Below, piece after piece: positions 16,790-26,000 of a stretch of 64,000 bases of DNA; within the stretch, counting starts at the first letter, position 1, and the number at the start of each line of letters is the position of its first letter. A model generated the notes under the pieces. That model was not told where the DNA came from. It saw nothing but the letters and a program-made list of their open reading frames with translations, and did not search any database. The position numbers were made by a program, and so were the translations under genes. Origin of the DNA: Pseudomonas chlororaphis (GTDB lineage: Bacteria; Pseudomonadota; Gammaproteobacteria; Pseudomonadales; Pseudomonadaceae); NCBI RefSeq assembly GCF_003731765.1, contig NZ_MOAL01000009.1, positions 1 to 64,000 of the forward strand. Reading direction: 5' to 3'.

Positions 16790-17505
16790 TGACGGCTCAC
16801 GCTGGGGGTGAACAGGTAGCCGCCATTGCGCACGGTGCGAATCATCGCCGGCCGCTTGGTGTCGAACTCCAGCTTGCGCCGCAGGCGGCTGACCTGCACA
16901 TCGATGCTGCGATCGAAAGCGTCATGGGCCTGGCCCCGGGCCAAGTCCAGCAACTGCTCGCGGGTGAGGATGCGCTGGGGGTGCTCGACAAACACCAGCA
17001 GCAGGTCGAACTCCCCGGCCGACAGCGGGATCATCACCTGCTCTGGCGAGCGCAATTCGCGGCGGGTGAGGTCCAGTTGCCAGTCGGCGAACTTGATCAG
17101 CGGCCGAGGCGCTTCACCGCTCAAGGGTCGATTCTCCCCGGCCCGCCGCAGCACCGCCCGCACCCGGGCCAGCAGTTCGCGGGCATCGAAGGGTTTGCTC
17201 AGGTAATCGTCGGCACCCATTTCCAGGCCCACCACCCGATCACTCAACTCGCCCATAGCGGTGAGCATGATCACCGGCGTGGCCCGCTGCTGACGCAGGC
17301 GCTGGCACAGGCTGAGGCCATTTTCCCCGGGCAGCATCAGGTCGAGGATGATCAGGTCCGGGGCCTGGCGCTCCAGGGCCATCCAGAGTGAGGCGCCATC
17401 GGTGGCGACCTCGACCTGGTAGCCCTGTTGCACAAAAAATTTCTTCAGCAGCGCGAGGACCTCAAGGTCGTCGTCGACGATTAAAAGACTGCTCACCAGC
17501 GGCAT
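16786..17505 (-). CDS. OmpR-family response regulator
   Basis: Response regulator, 239 aa from ATG 17505; GTG 17508 is one codon upstream. The receiver has acidic residues DDD near residue 11, phospho-acceptor Asp in LIILDLMLPGENG, and Lys in LSKPF. The C-terminal winged-helix DNA-binding domain ends with the classical VRNGGYLF. It is the first gene of the two-gene operon with the kinase. It diverges from mlaA, which makes mlaA a possible but unproven target. Confidence 0.9.
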   Translation of the reverse strand: MPLVSSLLIVDDDLEVLALLKKFFVQQGYQVEVATDGASLWMALERQAPDLIILDLMLPGENGLSLCQRLRQQRATPVIMLTAMGELSDRVVGLEMGADDYLSKPFDARELLARVRAVLRRAGENRPLSGEAPRPLIKFADWQLDLTRRELRSPEQVMIPLSAGEFDLLLVFVEHPQRILTREQLLDLARGQAHDAFDRSIDVQVSRLRRKLEFDTKRPAMIRTVRNGGYLFTPSVSRQ

Positions 17506-17663
17506 CACTTAAGGGGTGAAAGAGCGGTTATCTAAAACCATTCGACGCCAGCCGTCATATATTTCAATGCGGTAACAAACCTTCACCCAGGCAATAAAGC
17601 AGACATCTTTGCGCAAGCAGCGAATGCCAGCATCGGCCTCCCCTTGATGGAGATCCTTCGCTC

Positions 17664-18452
17664 ATGCCGTTGCTGAAACCTTCCCCCGCCCTGGCCCGCC
17701 ATGCGGCGCTGGCACTGACCCTGTCCTGGCTCGCCGGCTGCAGCAGCCAGGCCCCCAACGAGCCGCGCCCCTGCACCCCGACCGATACGGTCGTGTACGA
17801 CCCGGCAGAACGGGTCAACCGTGGCATCTTCGCCTTCAACCGCGTGGTCGATGACTACGCCCTGGCGCCGGTCGCCCGGGGTTATCGCCATCTGCCCGAC
17901 GTGGTGCAACAGGGTGTGCATAACTTCGCCAGCAACTTTGGCGAACCCAAGGTGTTTATCAACGACCTGCTGCAAGGCAACCCCAAACGCTCGGTCAACA
18001 CCCTCGGGCGCTTTGCGGTCAACAGCACCGTCGGCGTGCTGGGCCTGATCAATGTCTCCGACCCGCTGGGCATCCCCCGTCACGATGCCGACTTTGGCCA
18101 GACCTTTGGCGTGTGGGGCATCGGCAACGGCCCGATCGTCGAACTGCCCCTGCTGGGCACGGCCAATAGCCGCGATGCCAGCGGGCGCGTGCTGAGCTTT
18201 TTCTTCGACCCTTTCGGCGACCACAGCGACACCGCACAAACCCTGGGCACCGTGGCTACGGTGGGCGGCGTAATCGACGGCCGCGCCGCCCTGCTGCCGC
18301 TCACCGACAGCCTGCAAAACATGCCGGACTACTACAGCGCCCTGCGCAACGTCGTCGCCGAACACCGCGCGGCCTTCGTCGAAGAAGGCAAACAGGGGCT
18401 GACCGATCCCGGGAAAAACCGCTGCGAGGGCCCCGACCATGACACCTTCTGA
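17664..18452 (+). CDS. mlaA: MlaA/VacJ-family outer-membrane lipoprotein
   Basis: Lipoprotein of the Mla phospholipid-trafficking pathway, which removes misplaced phospholipids from the outer leaflet of the outer membrane. A lipoprotein signal ends with LAGC (Cys about residue 26). The family core follows: YDPAERVNRGIFAFN, then NTLGRFAVNSTVGVLGL and FGQTFGVWGIGNGP. Length (262 aa) is typical. GGAG precedes the ATG. The small gene at 18439 overlaps its end by 14 bases. Confidence 0.88.
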   Translation: MPLLKPSPALARHAALALTLSWLAGCSSQAPNEPRPCTPTDTVVYDPAERVNRGIFAFNRVVDDYALAPVARGYRHLPDVVQQGVHNFASNFGEPKVFINDLLQGNPKRSVNTLGRFAVNSTVGVLGLINVSDPLGIPRHDADFGQTFGVWGIGNGPIVELPLLGTANSRDASGRVLSFFFDPFGDHSDTAQTLGTVATVGGVIDGRAALLPLTDSLQNMPDYYSALRNVVAEHRAAFVEEGKQGLTDPGKNRCEGPDHDTF

Positions 18453-18723
18453 ACCTCGCTCACTGATGCTGCTGCAACAGGTGGCCATGCAAGACGACGC
18501 CTGCCTGCACTGTCGAGAAATCAGCCTGGACCTCTCCGAGGACCAGCAGCACCTGATCCTCAGTCGCTACAGCGAACGCTACAGCCCCGACGGCATGGAA
18601 TGGGTCGAACGCAAACACCAGGTACCGATAGCCGAACTGCTGCGCTGGGTCATCGAAGAAGGCCAGCCGCCGACACTGCTGCAGAGCGCCCCGTCGGCCG
18701 AACTGAACGTGGCGGCTCACTGA
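18439..18723 (+). CDS. Hypothetical protein, 94 aa, coupled to mlaA
   Basis: Small soluble protein of unknown function whose start lies 14 bases inside the end of mlaA, indicating translational coupling. It has two cysteines in CLHC near residue 23, which could bind a metal or be redox-active, and an acidic mid-section. No signal peptide is seen. The overlap suggests a role linked to MlaA or simple operon packing. Confidence 0.65.
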   Translation: MTPSEPRSLMLLQQVAMQDDACLHCREISLDLSEDQQHLILSRYSERYSPDGMEWVERKHQVPIAELLRWVIEEGQPPTLLQSAPSAELNVAAH

Positions 18724-18866
18724 GCCGCGCGGGAGCCCGGGCAAGGGCCGGATTGAACGAAGCACTGGGAGAGCCGCAGAAGACTTTGCTATCGTACCGA
18801 CCCCATCCACCCGCCCTGTGCCCAGCGGCTCTCCTGCCCGGCACAGGCGTTTGATTGCGATAAGCC

Positions 18867-19121
18867 ATGCCTCTCGAAATCTATGCGCTGCTGTACCTGA
18901 AACTGCTCCTGTCCATCTGGGCCGGGGTATGGGTCATCGTGGTCAAAAAACGCGGCCGCTTCGGACGGCTCCCCGCCAACCTGGCAGGAGCGGTTGCCGG
19001 CTTTATCGCATTTATCGTGGCACTCACCGTATTCCCCACAATGCCGTACAAAACCCCGACCATCAGCAGCCTCTCGACCCCGGCGGCTGCGGTCGAGGTG
19101 GTGAAAGAGCGGAGGGTCTGA
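18867..19121 (+). CDS. Small membrane protein, 84 aa
   Basis: Two predicted membrane helices: about residues 5-26 (YALLYLKLLLSIWAGVWVIV) and 38-58. They are separated by a short Arg/Lys loop (KKRGRFGRLP), so the loop is probably cytoplasmic by the positive-inside rule. The tail is polar. Not a family I know. It is the last ordinary chromosomal gene before the AT-rich Rhs orphan region. Confidence 0.65.
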   Translation: MPLEIYALLYLKLLLSIWAGVWVIVVKKRGRFGRLPANLAGAVAGFIAFIVALTVFPTMPYKTPTISSLSTPAAAVEVVKERRV

Positions 19122-19356
19122 GTTTGAAGTGAGAGGGTGTGTTAGAGGTTCGAGTATCTAAAGGAAGGTCGATTTTTATAGGTCGATAAAATCTTCAAAA
19201 AAAATCTGCAACGGATTCGCATTAGCCTCACTTAGAAAGCTTTCAGAACACTCAACTCAAACCTCAAAACCTGCTTCAACCACCAATAAAAAAACAACTA
19301 ATAGACAATAATAAAAACCTACAAACCGCACCCAAGCAACATCCGAAACAAAAAAA
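19122..19356. other. AT-rich boundary of the Rhs orphan island
   Basis: No gene or recognisable element is seen. Base composition changes sharply from GC-rich to AT-rich at about 19140, which marks the edge of the transferred toxin-immunity region. No insertion sequence, integrase or attachment repeat is visible here. Confidence 0.5.
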
Positions 19357-19680
19357 TCAACCCTTCAAATCATATAGAAGGGCAACTATCTCCTCCAAAC
19401 TTTTATTGTATGGCGGTTCCCAAAGCCTAACATCTGCCTCCAACCACTCATCAAACTCCTCACTACTTAATATTTTTGACAAGTGATTGGTCAGTATCTT
19501 CCTAATAGAAGACAGTTTATCAAGAGCATGTGTCTCTCTGAAAAACAATAGCAAAGCCAATGCCGTGCTTTCTTGAGTAGAAAACCCTGATCCTATTTTA
19601 TCTACAACAGGTATTATTTCCTCTAGTTCCCGCAAAACTTCTTTTAGTACCGAAGCATTAATTCTCATGTCACCACCCAT
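19357..19680 (-). CDS. Candidate immunity protein of orphan Rhs module 1
   Basis: Soluble helical protein, about 107 aa, of no family I recognise. It lies immediately downstream of the first orphan toxin tip (19685), the position of an immunity gene in Rhs loci. Two starts are possible: ATG 19680 and ATG 19668, the latter preceded by GGTGGTG. AT-rich codon use differs from the flanking chromosome and matches the other orphan genes. The immunity role is inferred from position only. Confidence 0.55.
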   Translation of the reverse strand: MGGDMRINASVLKEVLRELEEIIPVVDKIGSGFSTQESTALALLLFFRETHALDKLSSIRKILTNHLSKILSSEEFDEWLEADVRLWEPPYNKSLEEIVALLYDLKG

Positions 19681-19684
19681 TAAA

Positions 19685-20205
19685 TTAGCATCTCTTTTGA
19701 AAGCTTGTCGTCTTCTTGTTTAGCTCAACATCACCTTTAATCTTATACTCCTCAACCCCAAGATTATTTTTTCTGAACTCCACCCTATCACTATCAATAT
19801 CAAAATCAATATAGTTCCTAGCATGATTTTGTTTGACTTTAAACTTATCAGCCGCATCAGCCATACTTAGCGACTCACCTTTAGCCTTAGTGGCAAATAC
19901 AGCATTCTGATCACCACCTCTAATCACCATACTATCTTTGATACCTTCGAATCCTTTCTTACTCGTACAGTGCCTCTATCGAATAACTTCAAGGCCAAGC
20001 GGATCAATCCACCCCAACGTATTCGGCGCATACCGATAAAGGTTATCACCACCCAACAACCCAATCGGATCCTGAGTGATAAACCGTCCCACCGCCGGAT
20101 CGTAGTACCTGAAGATGTTGTAGTAAAACCCGCTTTCCCTGTCGTGGTACTGCACTTAAAAATGTAGACTCTGCTCCAGTAGGTTCGGACACAACGCTTT
20201 CAGTC
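19685..20205 (-). pseudogene. Orphan Rhs module 1: decayed Rhs core end plus toxin tip
   Basis: On the minus strand about 20205-19975 translates as the end of the Rhs core (QYHDRESGFYYNIF, RYYDPAVGRF, then DPIGLLGGDNLYRYAPNTLG and WIDPLGL). It is interrupted by stop TAA, where the intact gene has CAA (LHF stop VQYHDR). After LGLEVIR comes a TAG stop, and the same frame then continues into an 80-residue tip ending KKTTSFQKRC (19685-19960). So the only defects in this stretch are nonsense codons. The tip has no family I can name. An independent start within it (ATG 19930) is possible, but the module looks dead as a secreted toxin. Confidence 0.7.
19990..20017 (+). repeat. Rhs core-end repeat, copy A (matches 22331-22358)
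   Basis: A 28-base block identical to 22331-22358, encoding the GWIDPLGL end of the Rhs core in orphan modules 1 and 3. Known: short conserved core ends are where Rhs toxin tips recombine. The intact gene at 23039 has a more diverged version here. Confidence 0.8.
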
Positions 20206-20243
20206 AACTCACAACTTAAATTTCGACCACAAAGTCATTATTA

Positions 20244-20744
20244 TTACTCTGCCATAAGCCACTCTAATATCCATTTATGTTTTGGTAAGCTCGGCGATAA
20301 TTTTTCAAGACCGATCATGAACGTAAACTGCACCGACACCAACATCTCCTTAAGTACAGTATTATGGATAACAATCGTCTCTGGTGATGGCTGCCACATT
20401 GTTTGACTTTCGCAGGTTGCGATATAGTTCTCCCCAGAAGGAACAAATACTATATTACGCTCAACTCCTTGCTCATAAAAATTAATCTCGGTAGGACGCC
20501 TAGAATTTATGGCGCTGATCACATCAGGTAATTGTTCGAGGAGAATGGAAAGATCCGTACCCACATCAACCGGCCACTTTTCCTGACCAAAGCCGGACAC
20601 CATAAACTCTCCAAAAGAAGCTAACTCTCGACAAGTATCCATAAGAATGGATCTAACATCATCCTCATCCGGATCATAATCACGCACTACGATGTCTTCT
20701 TTTACTATTTCTTTTAACCAAAACTTTATTCTCAGAGACTCCAT
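20244..20744 (-). CDS. Candidate immunity protein of orphan Rhs module 2
   Basis: Acidic soluble protein of 166 aa, no family recognised. It starts directly after the toxin tip of module 2 (two bases separate the stop at 20747 from the ATG at 20744). No signal peptide or membrane helix is seen, so it would neutralise a cytoplasmic toxin. AT-rich codon use matches the other orphan genes. The frame is intact although the toxin in front of it is frameshifted, consistent with selection to retain immunity. Confidence 0.6.
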   Translation of the reverse strand: MESLRIKFWLKEIVKEDIVVRDYDPDEDDVRSILMDTCRELASFGEFMVSGFGQEKWPVDVGTDLSILLEQLPDVISAINSRRPTEINFYEQGVERNIVFVPSGENYIATCESQTMWQPSPETIVIHNTVLKEMLVSVQFTFMIGLEKLSPSLPKHKWILEWLMAE

Positions 20745-20746
20745 AA

Positions 20747-21330
20747 TTACGGCTCCAGTATTGGGTAAGCAGTTCTAATAGCGTCGCCTCGCGGAACAAG
20801 TATTGCCGACTTGGCCTGCACAATTACCCCATCGGGCTTTATAACTTGCCCGAGCCCCTCCGGGATGGAAGTTTTAGCTGGCTGAGTAACTTTCATGTCA
20901 TTCAATAATGCCGCCGCCTTTTCATTGTCCAGCCACTGACCTTGGTCATTTCCTGTGCAACGCATTCGGCGTGTAGCGATAAAGATTATCCCCGCTCAAC
21001 AACCCAATCGGATGCTGGGTGGTAAACCGTCCCACCACCGGATCGCAGTACCGGAAGGTGTTGTAGTACAGCCCGTTTTCCCGATCGTGGTACTGCCCTT
21101 GAAAGCGCGGGTTCTGTTCCACCAGGTTCGGTGATAACGCTTCCAGCCCTCCCCACGCTTTACAGTAGGCGCGCCACACCACGAGCCCTTCGGCGTTGGT
21201 CATTTCTTGCGGCGTACCGATCTGGTTGGTGTGGAAGTAGTAGTGCCGAGCGTCTCGCTCCGGCAGTTCGGAGTTGAGGTGGATGTGGTCCAGAGGCGTA
21301 TAACTACCGAGTTCATAGAGATAGAGAAAG
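20747..21330 (-). pseudogene. Orphan Rhs module 2: Rhs core end joined out of frame to a toxin tip
   Basis: From about 21330 to 20974 the minus strand encodes the last 110 residues of an Rhs core (ELGSYTPLDHI, ELPERDARHYYFHTNQIGTP, RYCDPVVGRFTTQ, DPIGLLSGDNLYRYTPNAL), highly similar to the intact gene at 23460-23790. The WIDPLGL end is missing. The core frame stops soon after, while the tip (CTGNDQGQWLDNEKAAALL to AIRTAYPILEP, stop at 20747) is in another frame. So a small deletion and frameshift separate toxin from core. The tip's IRTAYP ending recalls BECR-type RNase toxins; this is a weak resemblance. Confidence 0.7.
20990..21320 (-). repeat. Rhs core duplication (paralogous to about 23465-23795)
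   Basis: This block is nearly the same, base for base, as the end of the core in the intact Rhs gene, with scattered substitutions. It is long enough to support homologous recombination that would swap toxin tips. Boundaries are approximate, judged by eye. Confidence 0.75.
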
Positions 21331-21498
21331 ACTTCTTGGCTTGTTGATAAAGACCTTGGCTGAGCCCTCTGCAACCATCGGCTGATTTTGCAGGGAGCAA
21401 GGAATACTACATGCCGAGGTAGTTTTCTCGAGCCTCTTATCAGAGCAGTTTTTTATAAAAACCATCGCAACTATAAAAACCAACAACATCCATAACAA
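21313..21498 (-). pseudogene. Remnant joining a membrane segment and a PAAR fragment to the Rhs core
   Basis: A 61-residue frame starts with a membrane helix (MLWMLLVFIVAMVFIKNC) and then reads PMVAEGSAKVFIN, a piece otherwise found in the PAAR region of the intact Rhs protein (near its residue 115). The underlying 40 bases around 21355-21395 match the intact gene with very few differences. Just downstream begins the core end of module 2. So a large internal deletion, or recombination, has placed a PAAR piece next to the core tip. It is unlikely to make a working protein. Confidence 0.6.
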
Positions 21499-21615
21499 CT
21501 AACACAAATTTTTGCACGCAGCTTTATCAAAGCCGCCAAACACAAGCCACATAACATTCACCAACATAACTTAAACATAACAAAATAGAGCACTCCAGCA
21601 TTCAACCTAAACACC

Positions 21616-21981
21616 TCACTCATACTCCCAGTTAAAAAAAACCATTAACTCATTTGCCGAGGAAAGCGCATCGACATTTTTTATACCTGACAGCTTACCT
21701 TCTATCAACCTCCGAACATCTTCCCAACGATAAAAATCCAGCAACAAAATCTTATGTATACCAGAAAAAACCGAGCGACCTCCCCTCTCTCTTAATCTCG
21801 ACATCCCTTCTGGCGTTGCAACTATTACAGAATAAACATCTGAAGCAGCTTCACCCTTTATACCTATATTCATTTCCAACAAATAAAAAACCGAATTATC
21901 TTCTGGCTCCCAACCCCATAGACTTTCGATATCAGGAGACCAATAACTTTTCACTTCAAGTCTTTCATTTTTACACGTCAT
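21616..21981 (-). CDS. Imm8-like immunity protein of orphan Rhs module 3
   Basis: Cytoplasmic protein of 121 aa resembling the Imm8 family of polymorphic-toxin immunity proteins. It has the opening SYWSPDIESLWGWEPED, the strand pattern FYLLEMNIGIKGE, VYSVIVATPEGM, and the later IHKILLLDFYRWEDVRRLI. The ATG at 21981 directly follows the toxin stop (21982-21984). It is an intact gene after a frameshifted toxin. AT-rich like its neighbours. Family assignment is from remembered pattern. Confidence 0.65.
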   Translation of the reverse strand: MTCKNERLEVKSYWSPDIESLWGWEPEDNSVFYLLEMNIGIKGEAASDVYSVIVATPEGMSRLRERGGRSVFSGIHKILLLDFYRWEDVRRLIEGKLSGIKNVDALSSANELMVFFNWEYE

Positions 21982-22388
21982 TTACAGCTCCACATCTAAG
22001 TGCACGTTATTACCCCATAACCCCTCGGGTATATCCCTAGATTGAAAGTTAACTTGAGTACCTGTTTTAGACCATGGTTCTCCAGACATTCTATCGACAC
22101 CACGCTTAGAGGATGGACCTCTATATTGACGCAACCCATCTTCAGAAATTAAAAGATCATAGCCATATCCTTTAACCGTCTTATGATTTGGACTGAAAAA
22201 ATCTTCACCTAGTGCTTTTGCATCCTTCGGCGAAACCTTACATTTAATTCCCCGATTTCCTCCAGCCGCAGTATTACTTTTAATTATTTTCCGTTTATTT
22301 TTTTAAATTGCTTCGTTAGCAAACCATAAGCAAGGCCAAGCGGATCAATCCACCCCAAAACATTCGGCGCGCATCGACAACCCCCAAC
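21982..22388 (-). pseudogene. Orphan Rhs module 3: core-end stub and frameshifted toxin tip
   Basis: A stub from about 22388 encodes RCAPNVLG, WIDPLGLAYGLLTKQFKK and ends at a stop (22284-22286). The toxin tip continues in the -1 frame from the T7 run at 22298-22304 (seven A on the coding strand). It reads KSNTAAGGNRGIKCKVSPKD, then YGYDLLISEDGLRQYRG, then VNFQSRDIPEGLWG and ends HLDVEL at 21982. One base gained or lost in the homopolymer would restore the fusion. Upstream of 22388 no more core is seen. No family name for the tip. Confidence 0.65.
22331..22358 (+). repeat. Rhs core-end repeat, copy B (matches 19990-20017)
   Basis: Identical to copy A over 28 bases and located at the same place in the module, just before the toxin tip. 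It marks the recombination edge of orphan module 3. Confidence 0.8.
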
Positions 22389-22508
22389 GACAGTAGATAC
22401 GCTAGCTATTTTAGGTCATGAGGATAGTTTTTAGTAACCAGTTGAATGGATGTGGGGAAGCGGCTTACTTATATAAGTATTGAGCCTACCTGCCCCATAG
22501 AACCTTAA
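22389..22508. other. Spacer after the DUF4303 immunity gene
   Basis: Moderately AT-rich, no gene and no T-tract terminator recognised. It lies where the transcript of the Rhs immunity gene would end and where orphan module 3 begins. Confidence 0.4.
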
Positions 22509-23027
22509 TTACTGCTGAACAATCCAGCGTTCGAACTCAGCGGTCTCCAAAGGAGTATTTATACTTCCAATCCATTTTATTTGCATTTCCGGCAAAATAC
22601 TGTCGGTAATAGAAAACACAAATATAACCTCCTTCAACTCGACCTTCCGCAATTCCTTTAGCACATCAACACATACGTTAAAAACATCACTACGGTACGC
22701 TTCAAACTCCGTAAAATTTGAAAATGACTGGGATAGCTTTAACATATCAGAAGACAAATCTTCAAAAAACTCTTCTCCGAATCCTTCATGACTCCATTCG
22801 CTAGGATTCCATTTAAAACAAAATGGATCCTCAGGGTACTCCGCTTGCATTACCGCAAGGTGAGTTACAGTATTAAAAGATGATGCTACGGAAGTAGCAT
22901 CTGAGTCAGAGTACAATGCAAAACCACAAATCTCGGCTTCAGGCATTTCGCTCTTAAATTTTTCTACTGCTTTACAAGCAGCAACAGTAATTCGACTGCG
23001 AAATCCATCAATATCAAAGCCTGTCAT
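22509..23027 (-). CDS. DUF4303-type immunity protein for the Rhs toxin
   Basis: Candidate immunity protein to the AHH nuclease tip of the Rhs effector. The N-terminal half follows the DUF4303 pattern (FDIDGFRSRITVAACKAVEK, ICGFALYSDSDATSVASS, then FKWNPSEWSHEG). It is cytoplasmic and acidic. The ATG at 23027 has GAGAG upstream; an in-frame GTG at 23042 overlaps the Rhs stop (GTGA) and would add five residues. Either way the two genes are coupled, as expected for toxin and immunity. The pairing is inferred from position. Confidence 0.75.
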   Translation of the reverse strand: MTGFDIDGFRSRITVAACKAVEKFKSEMPEAEICGFALYSDSDATSVASSFNTVTHLAVMQAEYPEDPFCFKWNPSEWSHEGFGEEFFEDLSSDMLKLSQSFSNFTEFEAYRSDVFNVCVDVLKELRKVELKEVIFVFSITDSILPEMQIKWIGSINTPLETAEFERWIVQQ

Positions 23028-23038
23028 AAACTTATCTC

Positions 23039-26000
23039 TCACGGTAACGAATTAATTGTTTCATCAGCAAAGTGCTGACCCATTTTACGTAACGCAGATA
23101 TTACATCAGCAGAGCTTCCCGTCCCGCCAGCGTCAGCCTTCGACAAGGCCTCATAAACTCGCCTAGCGTTTGGTGTCGTGTGATTTCTATTGGGTGCCCA
23201 AACTAGATTTTCTTTTCCTTTAAACCAATCAATATCATGACGTTCCAAAATCTCTTTGCTTTTAGCAACATATGCTTTCATCGCTGGGCCTATTCCCTCT
23301 TTAAAAACGATGTGATGAGCATGAGGCCTAATCATTCCAGCAGGTGGCTCCCCCCCACCAATTTTTCGAAAGTACTCCCCCCACTTAACGTTACTTCCGC
23401 ACAACCCCAAAGGATCTATCCAGATCGCTGGGTTAACCGCGTAGTTATATAAATTATTACCACCATACAACCCAATCGGATCCTGGGTGGTAAACCGTCC
23501 CACCGCCGGATCGTAGTACCGGAAAGTGTTGTAGTACAGCCCGCTTTCCCGGTCGTGGTACTGCCCTTGAAAGCGCAGGCTCTGTTCCACCAGGTTCGGT
23601 GATAACGCTTCCAGCCCGCCCCATGCCTTGTAGTAGGCGCGCCACACCACGTGCCCTTCGGCGTTGGTCATTTCTTGCGGCGTGCCGATCTGGTCGGTGT
23701 GGAAGTAGTAGTGCCGGGCGTCTCGTTCCGGCAGTTCGGGGTCGGTGTCGATACGGGCCAGGGGCGCGTAGCTGCCGGGTTCGTAAAGGTACAGGCTGTG
23801 GAGTTGCGGCTGCTGTTCCTGGAGCAGGCGCAGGCCTTGCCAGAGGAACCTGGTTTCCTCGGCCTGACCGTCTTGCGTGACGTGTTTGCCGATGCGCCGG
23901 CCCAGGGCGTCGTAGTGGTAACGGGCCTCGCTGCGCAGTTTCGGGCCTTGCCAGGTTTCGGCTTTGATCAGGCGGTTTTCACTGTCGTACTGAAAGCGTT
24001 GCATGGCCCCGGTTGCACTGCTTTTTTCGCGGAGGTTGCCCCAGGTGTCGTAGCTGAAACGCAGGTCCTTGAAGGCGACGAGGCGGTTATCAGGCAGGCT
24101 TTCAAAGTGCCAACGACCGCTGCCGCTGAGGTTGCCGGCGGGATCGTAGGAGAAGTCCTCGGTCTGCAACTGTGGGTGATCAGGTTGGCGGCTGCGCAGT
24201 TGGCCGCTGGCGTCGTAGGTGAAGTGAGTCACCCCACGCTGTTTATCGGTCACGCGCTGCACTTCGCCGCCTGGGCTGTAGTGGTAGCGACGATGCAGGG
24301 CGGTGGCCGGGTGCTGTGGGTGGCCGAGCAGGCTGTCGGTTTTTTCCTGAAGCTGGCTGAGTTGCTCGTGGGGCAGGCGGATTGCGGCCTGCCACACCTT
24401 GCGGTCCTTGCTGTCGTAGCCATAGCGGCTGGTGAGCGCCCCCTGGGTACGCAGGGTTTCGCGGTGCAAGGCGTCACGCTCGAAGTCGCTGATCATCCGA
24501 CCGTCGAGGTTGATCTGGTGCAGGTGACCGCTGCCGTAGTGCAGGTAGTTCGCCTGGCGCCCGTCAGGCAGCGTCAAGCCGGTGAGGTTGCCCAGTGCGT
24601 CGTAGCTGTAGCCGAGGTTGCCGGTGCTGCTCTCTTCACTCAACAGTTGGCCGGCGGCGTCGTAACTGAACGCCAGGTGGTCAAGGCCGACGCCCCGAGC
24701 CTTGCCTGCAGCGCTGGGTTGGCGATCCACGGCAATCAGCCGATCGACATCATCGTACTGGTAGTCCAGACGCCCATCGTCGGTGATGCGGCTGAGCAGG
24801 CGCCCCGCGGCATCGTGCTCGAAGTATTGCTGGCGGGAGAGGTCATTGAAGCCCTGCCGGGTGACTTCCTCCAACTGCGCCAGGGCGCCGCTGAGGGTGT
24901 AACGGAAGCGCCGGCGCAGGCCGTCGACCCGCACTTCTTCCTGCAGGCGATCGCTGGCGTCGTAACTGAAGCGATAGGCCGCCTTGTTCTCGTTGAGCAA
25001 GGCAATCAGGCGCTGGCAGTTATCGTACTCATAGTGAACCTGCTGCCCTCTCGGGTCCTGGCGTTTGCTCAGCAACCCGCGGGGCGTGCGCGTCACATAG
25101 GTGGTGCGCTCATCGGCATCGGTATGGCTGAGCAGTTGGCCAAGGGCGTTGTAGCTGTAAGCGTCATGACTGCCGTCCGGGTGCTCGACGCGCAGCACTT
25201 CACCGTCGGCCTTGCGGATCAGGCGGGTGGTGCGCTCCAGGGCATCCTTGATGCTGAGCAGATGCAGGTTCTGGTCGTAGGCATAGTGAGTGCGATGACC
25301 GGAACAGTCTTGGTACTGCTCGATTTGCCCCAGTGCGTTCCACCACAGGTGCGTGGTGTTGCCCAGCGGGTCGGTGCAGGTATGGGGCAAGCCGTCGTTG
25401 GTGTTGAAGTACTGAGTGACATGCCCCAACGGATCGACACTATCGAGCAGCGTGCCGTTGCTGTCGTAAACCCAACTCTGGCTGCTGCCGTCGGGGCGCT
25501 GGATGCTGGTGATCAGGCTGGTGTTGAGGTGGTAGCTGTAGCAGGTGCTGCGGCCCAGGGGGTCGACTTCCTCGACCAGGCGCGCGAAGTCGTCGTAGAC
25601 AAAGGCCAGTGAGTTGCCGTCCGGCAGCTCCAGGCCCGTCATGTTGCCTGCGTCGTCCAGCTCGAACCGGTAGTGCTCGCCACCGAAGTCACGGCAGGCT
25701 GTCACCCGACGACCATCGTTGTAGTGAATCAGCGCGACGCGGTCGAGCACGTCACGGATCTGGGTTTGCTGCTGAGCCAGGTCGTAGTGGAAATGGTAAC
25801 GCTCACCGTCGCTGGTCCAGTGCTCGACCACACGGGGCTGATGATCGTCGAAGCGGGTCGACCAGCGATACTGACAAACCAGCCCCAGGGCATTTTCGTG
25901 GGCGACCATGCGCCCTTGCTCGTAGGCAAACTGGCGTACTCGGTCGCCATTGCGATTGATCACCTGCTGGAGCTGCCCATCGGCGTCGTACTGGTAGTGA

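Noticed and set aside
19122..22508. Transposon or integron carrying the orphan toxin modules
   Set aside because: No transposase, integrase, terminal inverted repeats or att-like repeats found; the repeats present are Rhs core ends.
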